A DNA stretch of 64,000 nucleotides from Parapedobacter deserti (GTDB taxonomy: Bacteria > Bacteroidota > Bacteroidia > Sphingobacteriales > Sphingobacteriaceae), in the NCBI RefSeq assembly GCF_042646065.1, contig NZ_JBHRTA010000062.1:214097-278096 (forward strand), read 5' to 3'. The position numbers and the translations under genes are program-made. Within the stretch, counting starts at the first letter, position 1. Each line of letters starts with the position of its first letter. Under the pieces are notes generated by a model. The model was not told where the DNA came from and made no database searches. It was given only the letters and a program-made list of their open reading frames with translations. Of the stretch, positions 8,293 through 17,261 are shown piece by piece.

Positions 8293-10055
8293 CATATTCC
8301 TGCCGAGTGAAATTGGAGGTCATATAGCCGCCGGTAATAACCGTCGAACCGCAGCAGCTCCTGGTGAGACCCCATTTCCTTGAGTTCGCCTTTGTCCAGC
8401 ACAATAATCTTGTCCGCTTTCTGGATCGTCGAAAGCCGATGGGCAATGACAATGGACGTGCGGCCTTTCATCAGCGTGTCGATCGCCTGCTGGATAAGCT
8501 CTTCAGTCTCGGTGTCAACGGATGAGGTAGCTTCATCCAGCACCAAAATTCTTGGGTCGTGCACGAAAGCACGGATAAACGAAATCAACTGCGCCTGCCC
8601 GGAAGACAATGTCGCACCACGCTCCTGCACCTTATAATCGTATCCGCCCGGCAACTGCATGATGAACTCATGTGCGCCGACCTGCTTGGCCGCCGTTACG
8701 ATCTGCTCGCGGGTGATGGCCGGATCGTTGAGGCTGATGTTATTAGCCACGGAATCTGAAAACAGAAACACATCCTGCAATACCGTAGCTATGGTGCGGC
8801 GCAGGTAGTTGAGTTCGTATTCGCGGATGTCCACGCCATCCAGCAGTATGGCACCCTTGTTTATTTCATAAAAGCGGCTCAAAATATTGATGGTAGATGA
8901 CTTGCCCGCCCCTGTAGCACCTACCAGCGCCAGCGTTTCTCCGGGTTTGACGGAGAAGCTGATATCTTTGAGCACCCATTTTTCATCGTCGTAGGCAAAC
9001 CATACCTTGTCAAAGACTATTTCGCCGCGGATGTGAGCCGGTTGCTTGGTGCCAATGATCGGGGTTTTCTCTTCGGTATCCAACACGGAGAAAATACGTT
9101 CGGCGCTGACCATACCCATCTGAAGCGTGTTGAACCTATCGACCAATTCTCGTATCGGACGGAATATCATGTTGATATACATAATAAAGGAGACGATGAC
9201 GCCGGGCGACAATTCTTCCGCGAGCACCTGCTTGGATCCGTACCACACCAATAGGCCAAGCGCAATGGCCATAATGATTTCGATGACGGGAAAGAAAATG
9301 GAAAAATACCAATTTGCGCGGATGTGCGCGTTGCGGTGCTCGGCATTGGCCGCCTTGAACTTGCGCATTTCCTGTTCTTCCCGGGCAAAATACTGAATGA
9401 CACTGATGCCCGAAATATGCTCCTGCAGGAATGTATTGAGGTTAGCCACCCATTTGCGCACATCCTGAAAAGCCGATTTCATCGCCTCTTTGAAGACATA
9501 CGTAGCACCAAGCATCAGCGGCATCGGTATCAGCACAATGAGCGTCAACCTCCAATCAGTATAAAACATCACGCCGAGGATAACCACTAATTGAAGGATA
9601 TCACCGATGATTTGAATCAATCCCTCAGAAAAAATGTTAGCAATAGTTTCGAGATCTGAAACCGTACGGGTGATGAGCCGTCCTATAGGCGTACGATCAA
9701 AATATTTGAGCCTAAGGCCGGTGATATGATTAAACACATCTACGCGCAGATCGCGGATCACAGATTGACCCAGCGTACTGGTCATCAGGGTATGGAAGTA
9801 ACGGACCACGGTCTGCAACACCAGCAGCCCGAGCATCAGCATCAGCATCAGCCGGAGGCCAGCGACGTCGCTTTGAAGGATAAACCGGTCGAGCGTGTAC
9901 TCAATGACCATGGGCAACGCCGGCGCCACACCTGCCATCACAATGGTGAGCAATACCGAAATAATAAAAATACCCCGATAGGGTTTTACGTAGCGCATCA
10001 TCCTGCGGAGCAGATGCGCGTCATACGTCTTTCCTGTTACCTGGGATTCGCTCAT
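8292..10055 (-). CDS. ABC transporter, fused permease and ATPase (MsbA/multidrug exporter type)
   Basis: Half-size ABC exporter, 587 residues: an N-terminal six-helix membrane domain (about 15-310) and a C-terminal ATPase. The ATPase has Walker A GATGAGKSS, Walker B ILVLDEATSSVD and the H-loop IVIAHRLSTI. The signature reads LSSGQ rather than LSGGQ. It probably works as a homodimer exporting lipid or drug-like compounds; the substrate is unknown. I chose the ATG at 10055: the upstream TTG at 10067 overlaps the -7 element. The mRNA leader would be only a few bases. Confidence 0.9.
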   Translation of the reverse strand: MSESQVTGKTYDAHLLRRMMRYVKPYRGIFIISVLLTIVMAGVAPALPMVIEYTLDRFILQSDVAGLRLMLMLMLGLLVLQTVVRYFHTLMTSTLGQSVIRDLRVDVFNHITGLRLKYFDRTPIGRLITRTVSDLETIANIFSEGLIQIIGDILQLVVILGVMFYTDWRLTLIVLIPMPLMLGATYVFKEAMKSAFQDVRKWVANLNTFLQEHISGISVIQYFAREEQEMRKFKAANAEHRNAHIRANWYFSIFFPVIEIIMAIALGLLVWYGSKQVLAEELSPGVIVSFIMYINMIFRPIRELVDRFNTLQMGMVSAERIFSVLDTEEKTPIIGTKQPAHIRGEIVFDKVWFAYDDEKWVLKDISFSVKPGETLALVGATGAGKSSTINILSRFYEINKGAILLDGVDIREYELNYLRRTIATVLQDVFLFSDSVANNISLNDPAITREQIVTAAKQVGAHEFIMQLPGGYDYKVQERGATLSSGQAQLISFIRAFVHDPRILVLDEATSSVDTETEELIQQAIDTLMKGRTSIVIAHRLSTIQKADKIIVLDKGELKEMGSHQELLRFDGYYRRLYDLQFHSAGI

Positions 10056-10064
10056 GGATAGCTG

Positions 10065-10072
10065 CAAAAGTA
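10065..10072 (-). promoter_or_regulatory. -7 element, near-leaderless, for the ABC transporter
   Basis: On the minus strand TACTTTTG, an exact TAnnTTTG, 9 nt before the ATG at 10055. It argues against the TTG at 10067 as start. Confidence 0.6.
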
Positions 10073-10106
10073 CGACTTTGCCAAATATGTTTCACTCACC
10101 GATTTG

Positions 10107-11303
10107 TCAAAGACGTTCTAGCCGTTTCACAAGCCCATCTAAGGACACATCTGCGTCAATCACCTTCCCCCCCGGCTGAATTAATACCATCCGCGGCAAT
10201 TCCGTCATATATAACCTATCAACCAGGGGTTGCTGTGCCTCGTTGCGCAATTTATAATTGTGCTGCAAGTTCAGGGACTGGCTCATTTTCTTCCACTGGC
10301 TCAGCTTACTGTCCATCGAGAGGTGGATCACGGCGGTCTCCCGCTGGGCGAGCTCGGAGGCCTTGTCTTCCACTTGCTTGACAACGGTGTGAGCACGTTT
10401 ATCCATGCTGTTCCAAAAAGAAAGCAACAGGTATTTGCACGTGTCGAAGTCGTCCCATGCGAGGCGCTGCAATCCGGGATCAACAGCGGCCAGCTGGGTC
10501 GGTTTGAGCTGCTCGACAGGAGCACTGATGCGATCCAGGCGTTGGCGAAGATCAATCCCGTATTTTGTACGTTTAGCTGCCACCGATACCGTATCATATA
10601 ATGCCGCATAGTCATCAACGTATTTCCGGTGCGTATTTGACGCATACGCTAAAAACAGGGAGGCCACCAATGGCTTTCTCTGCTGGATAAACCGGTGTGT
10701 TACATCAACAGCGGTATCCTTTTCGGCAACAGCAGCTACTTTTTCCGAACCCGACATGCCCAAGACGTAGTGTACCATCTTTTCTTCCATATCGGCCTGC
10801 CTGCGGTTCAGTGCATGTTGCCAACGGTTCAGGAGCTGTTGCTCATCGCTATCTCCCGCGATTGAAAATTCCGTTTTACTGATGGAACCCGGATGGTCAA
10901 AAGAGCGTTGGCTGAGGCTCAACGCTGCCCCGGGCTTCTCGAAGAAGACAGGTACGTACTCGGTCCAATCCAGCCCACTGGTACCCCTTCGGGTCGATTT
11001 ACCCTTGATCTCCAAAAAATATACCTCTTTCAGCGCCAATTGCTTTGCCTCCAGCGTGAATATGCCATTGGCCACCGTGGTTATCGCCAACGTATCCCGT
11101 TGCCTGTCGTTTAAGAGTCTGGCTCCTATGATTTCCGAATTGGGCGTTTTACTCACGATGGTAAAATCTTTTAAAACGGGAGTATACGAATATCGGGCCG
11201 CCTCTTGGCTGCTACCATCAGTACTGCCCGACGGCGACTGACACGACCACGCTAAAAGCGAAAACACGACAAGGTGAAGAAGACGAAGTGACCGCACATT
11301 CAT
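10107..11303 (-). CDS. Thioredoxin-like lipoprotein lacking the CXXC motif
   Basis: Predicted exported lipoprotein of 398 residues. The signal ends in AWSC, giving the lipid-anchored Cys near residue 21. The segment after it (about 45-140) resembles the DUF4369 beta-sandwich seen in front of many Bacteroidota thioredoxin-like proteins. The C-terminal part (about 280-398) follows a thioredoxin-fold pattern, ending in LPRMVLIQPGGKVI, where the Pro is the likely cis-proline. Where a catalytic WCxxC would be expected it reads SFWNSMDKRA, so both cysteines are missing and redox activity is unlikely. The ATG at 11303 is preferred over a GTG two codons upstream. Confidence 0.7.
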   Translation of the reverse strand: MNVRSLRLLHLVVFSLLAWSCQSPSGSTDGSSQEAARYSYTPVLKDFTIVSKTPNSEIIGARLLNDRQRDTLAITTVANGIFTLEAKQLALKEVYFLEIKGKSTRRGTSGLDWTEYVPVFFEKPGAALSLSQRSFDHPGSISKTEFSIAGDSDEQQLLNRWQHALNRRQADMEEKMVHYVLGMSGSEKVAAVAEKDTAVDVTHRFIQQRKPLVASLFLAYASNTHRKYVDDYAALYDTVSVAAKRTKYGIDLRQRLDRISAPVEQLKPTQLAAVDPGLQRLAWDDFDTCKYLLLSFWNSMDKRAHTVVKQVEDKASELAQRETAVIHLSMDSKLSQWKKMSQSLNLQHNYKLRNEAQQPLVDRLYMTELPRMVLIQPGGKVIDADVSLDGLVKRLERL

Positions 11304-11346
11304 AACCACTGAATTTACTTCAAAAATAGCAAAAAGACTTCATGGG

Positions 11347-12111
11347 TCAAAGATAGGGATAAACCACCTCGGTGAGGTAGAGGCCACACGCTGGTACGGA
11401 CGTCCCTGCAACGGAACGATTTTTACTCTGAATGACGGCATGCATGTGTTCGGGGCCATGTTCTCCACGTCCAATATCCAGCAACGTGCCCACAATTGCG
11501 CGTACCATATTGCGGAGAAAACGGTTAGCGGAAATATAGAACACCAATTGCTGTCCATCGTCAGTCCACCGCCATTCGGCCCTTACGATGCGGCAGATAT
11601 TGGTATGCACCTGAGTGTTGGATTTGCTAAAGCAGGAGAAGTCTTCATACTGCAGCAAGATCGCAGCGGCGTGGTTCATGGCAGCGATGTCAGGGACACT
11701 GCGCAATTGCCAAGAACGGCCATTCAAAAACGGATCTTTCCTAAAATGGACATGATATTCATAGGTACGCATCACCGCATCGAACCGCGCATGAACCCCT
11801 GGCTCCAGCAAGATAAGCTTTTTTGCACCAATATCTCGCGGAAGCAAGGCATTGACACGGTAAAGGAAAGCTTCAGCATTATCAATGCCACCCTCATGTT
11901 CGACGTCAAAATGTGCAAAAAACTGCTTAGCATGCACGCCGGCATCGGTACGGCCGCACCCTACCGTGTCTACCGGCTGGCGCAACAATGTAGTTAACAC
12001 CTTGTCGAGCCGCTCCTGAACGGTCACCGCATTGGGCTGGGTCTGCCAGCCATGGTATGCGCCGCCATCAAAAGCAATCTCCATGAAATAGCGTCTGTGC
12101 GTGGTTTTCAC
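11347..12111 (-). CDS. truA: tRNA pseudouridine(38-40) synthase TruA
   Basis: Converts uridines 38-40 of the tRNA anticodon arm to pseudouridine. 254 residues, normal length. The catalytic Asp56 lies in GCGRTDAGVHA, and the N-terminal block RRYFMEIAFDGGAYHGWQ is characteristic. The GTG at 12111 is chosen as start because the conserved RYF precedes the first ATG (12083 region) and because this GTG lies 5 nt after a TAnnTTTG element; another GTG at 12117 overlaps that element. Confidence 0.93.
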   Translation of the reverse strand: MKTTHRRYFMEIAFDGGAYHGWQTQPNAVTVQERLDKVLTTLLRQPVDTVGCGRTDAGVHAKQFFAHFDVEHEGGIDNAEAFLYRVNALLPRDIGAKKLILLEPGVHARFDAVMRTYEYHVHFRKDPFLNGRSWQLRSVPDIAAMNHAAAILLQYEDFSCFSKSNTQVHTNICRIVRAEWRWTDDGQQLVFYISANRFLRNMVRAIVGTLLDIGRGEHGPEHMHAVIQSKNRSVAGTSVPACGLYLTEVVYPYL

Positions 12112-12116
12112 AGTCA

Positions 12117-12124
12117 CAAAAGTA
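12117..12124 (-). promoter_or_regulatory. -7 element, near-leaderless, for truA
   Basis: Minus-strand TACTTTTG, 5 nt before the GTG start at 12111. It decides between the candidate starts. Confidence 0.5.
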
Positions 12125-12240
12125 TAAAATTCATTTGCCTTTCAGCTTAAAACAATAGGCAACGGGCTTAACGTTGCAGCATAACGTAATTGACTCGAGT
12201 TTGTCGCCCCGGTAAATCGGTAAAAAAAAGAAACAGTAAA

Positions 12241-12270
12241 TTTACGAATGATCAATTTAACGTATCTTTG
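12241..12270 (+). promoter_or_regulatory. Promoter of queD
   Basis: TATCTTTG at 12263-12270 is an exact -7 element. TTTA at 12241-12244, 18 bp upstream, could be the -33 element. The ATG at 12277 is only 6 nt downstream, so the transcript is nearly leaderless. Confidence 0.65.
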
Positions 12271-12276
12271 CAGCCT

Positions 12277-12690
12277 ATGATATTTCTCACACGGCGCGAA
12301 CGGTTCAACGCGGCGCATAAATTATACCGCGATGAGTGGCCATTGGAACAAAATGAAGCGGTATTTGGCAAATGTTCTAATCCGAACTGGCATGGCCACA
12401 ATTATGAGCTCTTTGTTACTGTAAAGGGCGAAGTCAATCCGGAGACAGGGTTTGCAATCGATTTGAAAGAACTGAAAAACATTATCATGGAGTATGTGAT
12501 CGATAAGCTGGACCACCGGAATATCAATCTCGACGTGGATTTCATGCGGGGTAAAATGGCGTCAACCGAAGTGTTGGCCATGGAGATATTCCATCAGCTA
12601 AAGCCACATGTCGAAGCGCAGGGTGTAATGTTGCATTCAGTACGGTTGGTTGAGACTGAAAACAACTCTGTAGAATATTTTGGTACGTAG
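12277..12690 (+). CDS. queD: 6-carboxytetrahydropterin synthase QueD / 6-pyruvoyl tetrahydropterin synthase family
   Basis: Pterin-forming enzyme of the PTPS/QueD family, 137 residues. It probably makes 6-carboxy-tetrahydropterin from dihydroneopterin triphosphate for queuosine synthesis. Zinc-binding His residues are seen in FNAAHKLY and HGHNYEL, and the catalytic Cys in FGKCSNPNWHGHNY. The ATG at 12277 is fixed by the family N-terminus (MIFLTRRERFNAAH) and by the promoter 6 nt upstream. folE, which makes its substrate from GTP, starts 32 nt downstream, so the two probably form an operon. Confidence 0.9.
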   Translation: MIFLTRRERFNAAHKLYRDEWPLEQNEAVFGKCSNPNWHGHNYELFVTVKGEVNPETGFAIDLKELKNIIMEYVIDKLDHRNINLDVDFMRGKMASTEVLAMEIFHQLKPHVEAQGVMLHSVRLVETENNSVEYFGT

Positions 12691-12722
12691 CAGACTTCGT
12701 ACACGAACGAACGAACAAAATT

Positions 12723-13355
12723 ATGGAAGATCATTTCTCGCTCCATGAAGAAGAGATTGAGGGGTACGTTAAAATCGACCGTTACAATCCAGAAAAAATA
12801 GCCCGCATAGCTGCGCATTATGCCGATATTTTGGAGTTATTAGGTGAGGATCCTTCCCGTGCAGGCCTGCTGAAAACTCCCGAACGGGTAGCCAAGGCCC
12901 TTCAATACCTTACGCACGGTTATGACCTCGACGCGGCGGAGGTCTTGCGCGGCGCCATGTTTGAGGAAGAATACAGCCAAATGGTGGTGGTAAAGGATAT
13001 TGAAGTGTACTCGATGTGTGAGCACCATATGCTTCCTTTTTTCGGCAAGGCCCATGTAGCGTATATTCCCAACGGCCATATCGTTGGCCTGAGTAAGATT
13101 CCGCGTGTGGTCGACATTTTCGCCCGACGCCTCCAAGTGCAGGAGCGTCTCACCAACGAAATTCGCGACTGCATCCACGAGACATTAAAACCCGCAGGGG
13201 TAGCCGTTGTAATCGAATGCAAGCACCTCTGCATGTGTATGCGCGGCGTGCAAAAGCAAAATTCGGTCACGACGACCTCAGCCTTCACCGGCGAGTTTGC
13301 TCACGAACGTACGCGCAGTGAGTTTCTGCGGCTGATCACGGCATCGCTAGACTAA
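12723..13355 (+). CDS. folE: GTP cyclohydrolase I FolE
   Basis: Hydrolyses GTP to 7,8-dihydroneopterin triphosphate, the entry step to folate and to queuosine precursors. 210 residues. The zinc and active-site motifs are present: SMCEHHMLPFFGKAHVAYIP in the middle and CKHLCMCMRGVQK near residue 160-175. The C-terminal TTSAFTGEF is also typical. It lies directly behind queD in the same direction and is probably cotranscribed. It ends 7 nt from the converging DUF5686 gene, with no terminator visible between them. Confidence 0.95.
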   Translation: MEDHFSLHEEEIEGYVKIDRYNPEKIARIAAHYADILELLGEDPSRAGLLKTPERVAKALQYLTHGYDLDAAEVLRGAMFEEEYSQMVVVKDIEVYSMCEHHMLPFFGKAHVAYIPNGHIVGLSKIPRVVDIFARRLQVQERLTNEIRDCIHETLKPAGVAVVIECKHLCMCMRGVQKQNSVTTTSAFTGEFAHERTRSEFLRLITASLD

Positions 13356-13362
13356 AAAAGGG

Positions 13363-15837
13363 TCAAAACAGCCGCAGCCCGATCCGTATCGCATCTCTCC
13401 CGCGTAAGCCCGGTTCCGTGCCGAATCCCCTTGCATAAACTACCCGGAGGTTTTGCCATTGCAGCCCGAGGTGAATCTCCCCATAATGGGATGCCTCCGT
13501 GGTGTTCAGGTAATGCAGCCCCACGATCTCCTGAAGCTTGAGTCTACGGAGTAAAGGAACCTTGCTCGTCAAAATGGACGAGAGGTTATATTCGCTGTGG
13601 GCCTCTAAAAAATTCGCCGATGTGCTGTGGCGGTAATAGTCCAGCAGCAGGAATGTGCTTAGCTGCTGATCGCTGATTAGCGTCTGGGTGCCATTGAAAT
13701 GTCGGTAATCAGGGTAGTATAACTGCTTTCCGCTCAAAAACGTGCCGGCGCTGATATCAAACGACAGTTGGCCATATAGCCCCAGTGGGACTCCCGTCTT
13801 ATACAACCTTGCAACCAGCAGGTCGTAATCCGCGTCGGCAGCAAAGACACCGGAAATACCCTTATTGTAATTGATCGAAAACGTAGGCCACTTCGACGGC
13901 AGGTATATCCTCCGGTTGGGATAAGTCTCATATTTGGTACCGAAGTCGTAGCTAACCGCTAAGCCCACCTTGAACGCCCGGTTTTCCTCGAAGAGCGGAA
14001 TATCTTCGGCGGGCACCAAGGGATTGTTGGAGGTCAGGTATTGCTCATTCCGTTTCCAAAACGTATAGGCGGTACCATTAGGTAACCATAAGCGGTTTTC
14101 CCAATTTGCGGTGGCGGCCACTTTAACGTTCGCCGGCAATGTATATCGCCACTCCACACCGCCAAATGCACGTTCGTACAGCTTCTGGTAGTTGCGCCCG
14201 AAAAAGATGGTGCTGATCGTGTTGAACAGCGGCGGCAGGGACCCGCGGCTATTGAGATCCTGTATGGTGCTCCCACCGTATATATGAACATTGCTTTGCC
14301 CCAAAGGGAAAGCCGCACCCAGATAGCCATTGAACCGATAGTTGGCAAATCCATATCGCGCATTTCCGTAAAGCGTCATGTCGCGGTGCGCCACAGTGTC
14401 CACCTGCTTGGTATACCGCATGTCGTAGTTGAGTGCCAGCCCCTCCACACTGTTGAAGAGCAGGGAGGTGACCAGTCCGTCGAAGAACAGAAAAGAGCGC
14501 TTGTCTCGATTACGGTAGGTGTACCCTGTAGACAGCAATCCCAGCGGCTTAAACCGGTTAGACACCTGGTCAAGCGAATCGCGGTACGCTTTTGATTCAC
14601 GGCGTTGCTGCAGGCTGTCTTTGCGGATATAATCCAGCCGCTCCTCTTCTGTGAGCAGCAGCGGTCGGTGCTCCGTCCAATAGGCAGAATCCCGTTTATT
14701 GACACCCTCGGCAATACGCAGCACTTCGTTAAACTGTCCTTTTTCAATTTCGGGGTTCAACGCATACTCGCTGTACACCGCGGCAAAATAACCACCGATG
14801 CGAAAGCCCAATAGGCCGCCCACAAAGTCGAACCGAATATTCGACGGTTGCCATTGACCGCCACCTACCGGAATAAATTCCTGCCGGATCTCCAGTGTAT
14901 CGAGGATATTAAGGCTTGATTCCTTGGTAAGCCTCAGGTTGACACCATATATCCGCCAGGTGTCTTCCACGATGTAGATATCGCCCTGGTATAGTGGCTC
15001 CGCTTTGCGCCGTGGCATAACCTCGATTTTATTTACCGTCAACCCATCTTCCTGTGTCGTGCCTAACAGGCGGTACCGATAATATCCAAATGCGTTATCT
15101 GCTATCGGTGAGACAAACGGGCGGGGGCTCAACCCGTCAATGATGGGTTGGTGGTTTTCGTAGAAGTTAAGTTTCAGGTCTGCGGCGCGGTTGAAGCTGA
15201 AGGCGCGATTGTTGCCTGAGAACTTGGAGCTGATCATTTCTTCGCGAAACTCACCGGGTGGCCTTACGGTAATACGGGATTCAGATTCTGATAAGTAAAC
15301 GATACCGGTGCGGTTGGAATCAAGACCGATTTCGCGGCCGATTTTATCAACATCGACACCCAAGAATCTCTTAGGCGCCTGCAACAGCCGTTGCACTCCC
15401 TTTATATACACCTTTGCAGTGTATGGCGCGGCTTCATACAAGTGTTTCCGGCGGTGCTTGATGGCCTGCCGAATAATCGCATAAGCGGGGTCTTCACCTT
15501 TGCCGATGACCACTTCCTGCAACAGATACGATTCGGTGTGTAGGACGACGTCGAGATGGCTGTCTTGGTTTAGCATTACCCGTTCGATGGCTTGTTTGAA
15601 CCCTACGGCCCGGATGAGCAGCTCATGCTCGCCCTGGGGCAACCGGAGCCGGAATATCCCTTCATTGTTCGCTGCGGTGCCTGCGGTGGCATCTTTCTTA
15701 TAGACGCTGGCGAAGGGGACCGGGTTGCCATGTTCGTCGGTTATCCGCCCGGTTAATTGATAGAACTGCGCCTGCGCGGTCAAAACGGCGGCACAGATCA
15801 AGAAAAGCACTAAGGTCGGCCTGAGCGTACGGATCAT
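13363..15837 (-). CDS. DUF5686 outer-membrane protein with carboxypeptidase-regulatory-like domain
   Basis: Large predicted outer-membrane protein, 824 residues. A Sec signal peptide ends near LTAQAQ (about residue 23). A CarboxypepD_reg-like beta-sandwich follows (about 27-110, starting LTGRITDEHGNPVPFASVYKK), then the DUF5686 region, which is rich in alternating Tyr/Phe strands and probably forms a beta-barrel ending RDAIRIGLRLF. The C-terminal aromatic residue fits insertion by the BAM machinery. No specific function is known to me. It stands alone, with no SusD-like partner beside it. Confidence 0.85.
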   Translation of the reverse strand: MIRTLRPTLVLFLICAAVLTAQAQFYQLTGRITDEHGNPVPFASVYKKDATAGTAANNEGIFRLRLPQGEHELLIRAVGFKQAIERVMLNQDSHLDVVLHTESYLLQEVVIGKGEDPAYAIIRQAIKHRRKHLYEAAPYTAKVYIKGVQRLLQAPKRFLGVDVDKIGREIGLDSNRTGIVYLSESESRITVRPPGEFREEMISSKFSGNNRAFSFNRAADLKLNFYENHQPIIDGLSPRPFVSPIADNAFGYYRYRLLGTTQEDGLTVNKIEVMPRRKAEPLYQGDIYIVEDTWRIYGVNLRLTKESSLNILDTLEIRQEFIPVGGGQWQPSNIRFDFVGGLLGFRIGGYFAAVYSEYALNPEIEKGQFNEVLRIAEGVNKRDSAYWTEHRPLLLTEEERLDYIRKDSLQQRRESKAYRDSLDQVSNRFKPLGLLSTGYTYRNRDKRSFLFFDGLVTSLLFNSVEGLALNYDMRYTKQVDTVAHRDMTLYGNARYGFANYRFNGYLGAAFPLGQSNVHIYGGSTIQDLNSRGSLPPLFNTISTIFFGRNYQKLYERAFGGVEWRYTLPANVKVAATANWENRLWLPNGTAYTFWKRNEQYLTSNNPLVPAEDIPLFEENRAFKVGLAVSYDFGTKYETYPNRRIYLPSKWPTFSINYNKGISGVFAADADYDLLVARLYKTGVPLGLYGQLSFDISAGTFLSGKQLYYPDYRHFNGTQTLISDQQLSTFLLLDYYRHSTSANFLEAHSEYNLSSILTSKVPLLRRLKLQEIVGLHYLNTTEASHYGEIHLGLQWQNLRVVYARGFGTEPGLRGRDAIRIGLRLF

Positions 15838-15956
15838 GTTTACGTGTTATTTCAGTTTATTGTCATGATGCCCAAACTTACCAAACGTTACAGCATGTTA
15901 TTGTCAAAATATGATATTTTGGTGTAGGTCTGACTATATTATACACGCCTCATGAT

Positions 15957-15986
15957 TTTGAAAACGATAAAAGTATCGTAGCTTTG
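15957..15986 (+). promoter_or_regulatory. Promoter of metK
   Basis: TTTG at 15957-15960, 18 bp spacer, TAGCTTTG at 15979-15986. Both elements fit the Bacteroidota consensus. The ATG at 16008 is 21 nt downstream. Confidence 0.75.
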
Positions 15987-16007
15987 CAACGCAAAATACT
16001 GTACTAG

Positions 16008-17261
16008 ATGCCTTATTTATTTACATCGGAATCCGTTTCGGAAGGACACCCAGACAAAATAGCTGATCAGATTTCTGATGCACTGATCGATAACTTTCTG
16101 GCTTGGGACGCCGATTCCCGAGTTGCCATCGAAACGCTCGTGACCACCGGACAAGTGGTATTGGCCGGTGAGGTCAAATCAAAGATATACCTCGATGTAC
16201 CGAAAATCACCCGGTCTGTCATCGAACGTATCGGGTATACCAAATCCGAGTACATGTTTGAAGCCAATTCATGTGGTATTCTTTCGGCCATACATGAGCA
16301 GTCCCCGGATATCAACCAAGGCGTTGACCGCAAGGATAAGCAAGAGCAAGGCGCTGGTGATCAGGGCATCATGTTCGGGTATGCCAACAACGAAACCGAA
16401 AACCTAATGCCTTTGGCCCTCGATCTGGCACACAAGCTGTTGCAAGAACTCGCTGCGCTTAGGCGTGAAAACGATGAAATAACCTATCTCCGTCCGGACT
16501 CAAAAGCACAGGTGACGCTGGAGTACGACGACCATCACAGGCCACGACGTATCGATGCCATCGTGGTATCCACTCAGCATGACGAGTTTGATACCGAGGA
16601 GGTCATGCTTGAGCGGATCAAATCAGACATTATCCATATTCTCATTCCGCGGGTAAAAGCTCGGTTGGAACCCGAACTGCAGCAACTTTTCACTGACGAC
16701 ATCAAATACCATATCAATCCGACGGGCAAGTTTGTCATTGGCGGCCCACATGGCGACACCGGGCTTACGGGCAGGAAAATTATCGTAGACACCTACGGCG
16801 GTAAGGGCGGCCATGGTGGTGGGGCTTTTTCCGGCAAAGACCCATCCAAGGTAGATCGGTCGGCGGCTTATGCCACCCGGCATATTGCCAAAAACCTGGT
16901 AGCTGCAGGAGTAGCAGATGAATTGCTCGTGCAGATATCGTATGCAATCGGTGTCAAAGACCCGATAGGTATTTATGTCAACACCTTTGGTACGGCAAAG
17001 GTCGGTCTGTCGGACGGCGAAATCGCAGAGAAGATACATGAACTTTTTGATATGACACCCTACGGCATTGAAACCAGGCTCAAGCTGCGCAATCCCATCT
17101 ATGCCGAAACGGCCGCCTATGGCCATATGGGACGTGAACCGCGCACGGTGACGAAGGCGTTCGAAAACAGTAACGGCGAAACCAAATCGCTGGAAGTTGA
17201 GTTGTTTACTTGGGAAAAACTGGACTATGTAGACCAGGTGAAGGCCGCATTCGGCCTATAG
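16008..17261 (+). CDS. metK: S-adenosylmethionine synthase MetK
   Basis: Makes S-adenosylmethionine from methionine and ATP in the cytoplasm. 417 residues. Signatures are the N-terminal SESVSEGHPDKIADQISDA, the GDQGIMFGYA loop and the phosphate-binding GGKGGHGGGAFSGKDPSKVDRS segment. Start and length agree with the family. The last 6 bp overlap the end of the converging fabD gene. A strong consensus promoter lies directly upstream. Confidence 0.97.
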   Translation: MPYLFTSESVSEGHPDKIADQISDALIDNFLAWDADSRVAIETLVTTGQVVLAGEVKSKIYLDVPKITRSVIERIGYTKSEYMFEANSCGILSAIHEQSPDINQGVDRKDKQEQGAGDQGIMFGYANNETENLMPLALDLAHKLLQELAALRRENDEITYLRPDSKAQVTLEYDDHHRPRRIDAIVVSTQHDEFDTEEVMLERIKSDIIHILIPRVKARLEPELQQLFTDDIKYHINPTGKFVIGGPHGDTGLTGRKIIVDTYGGKGGHGGGAFSGKDPSKVDRSAAYATRHIAKNLVAAGVADELLVQISYAIGVKDPIGIYVNTFGTAKVGLSDGEIAEKIHELFDMTPYGIETRLKLRNPIYAETAAYGHMGREPRTVTKAFENSNGETKSLEVELFTWEKLDYVDQVKAAFGL

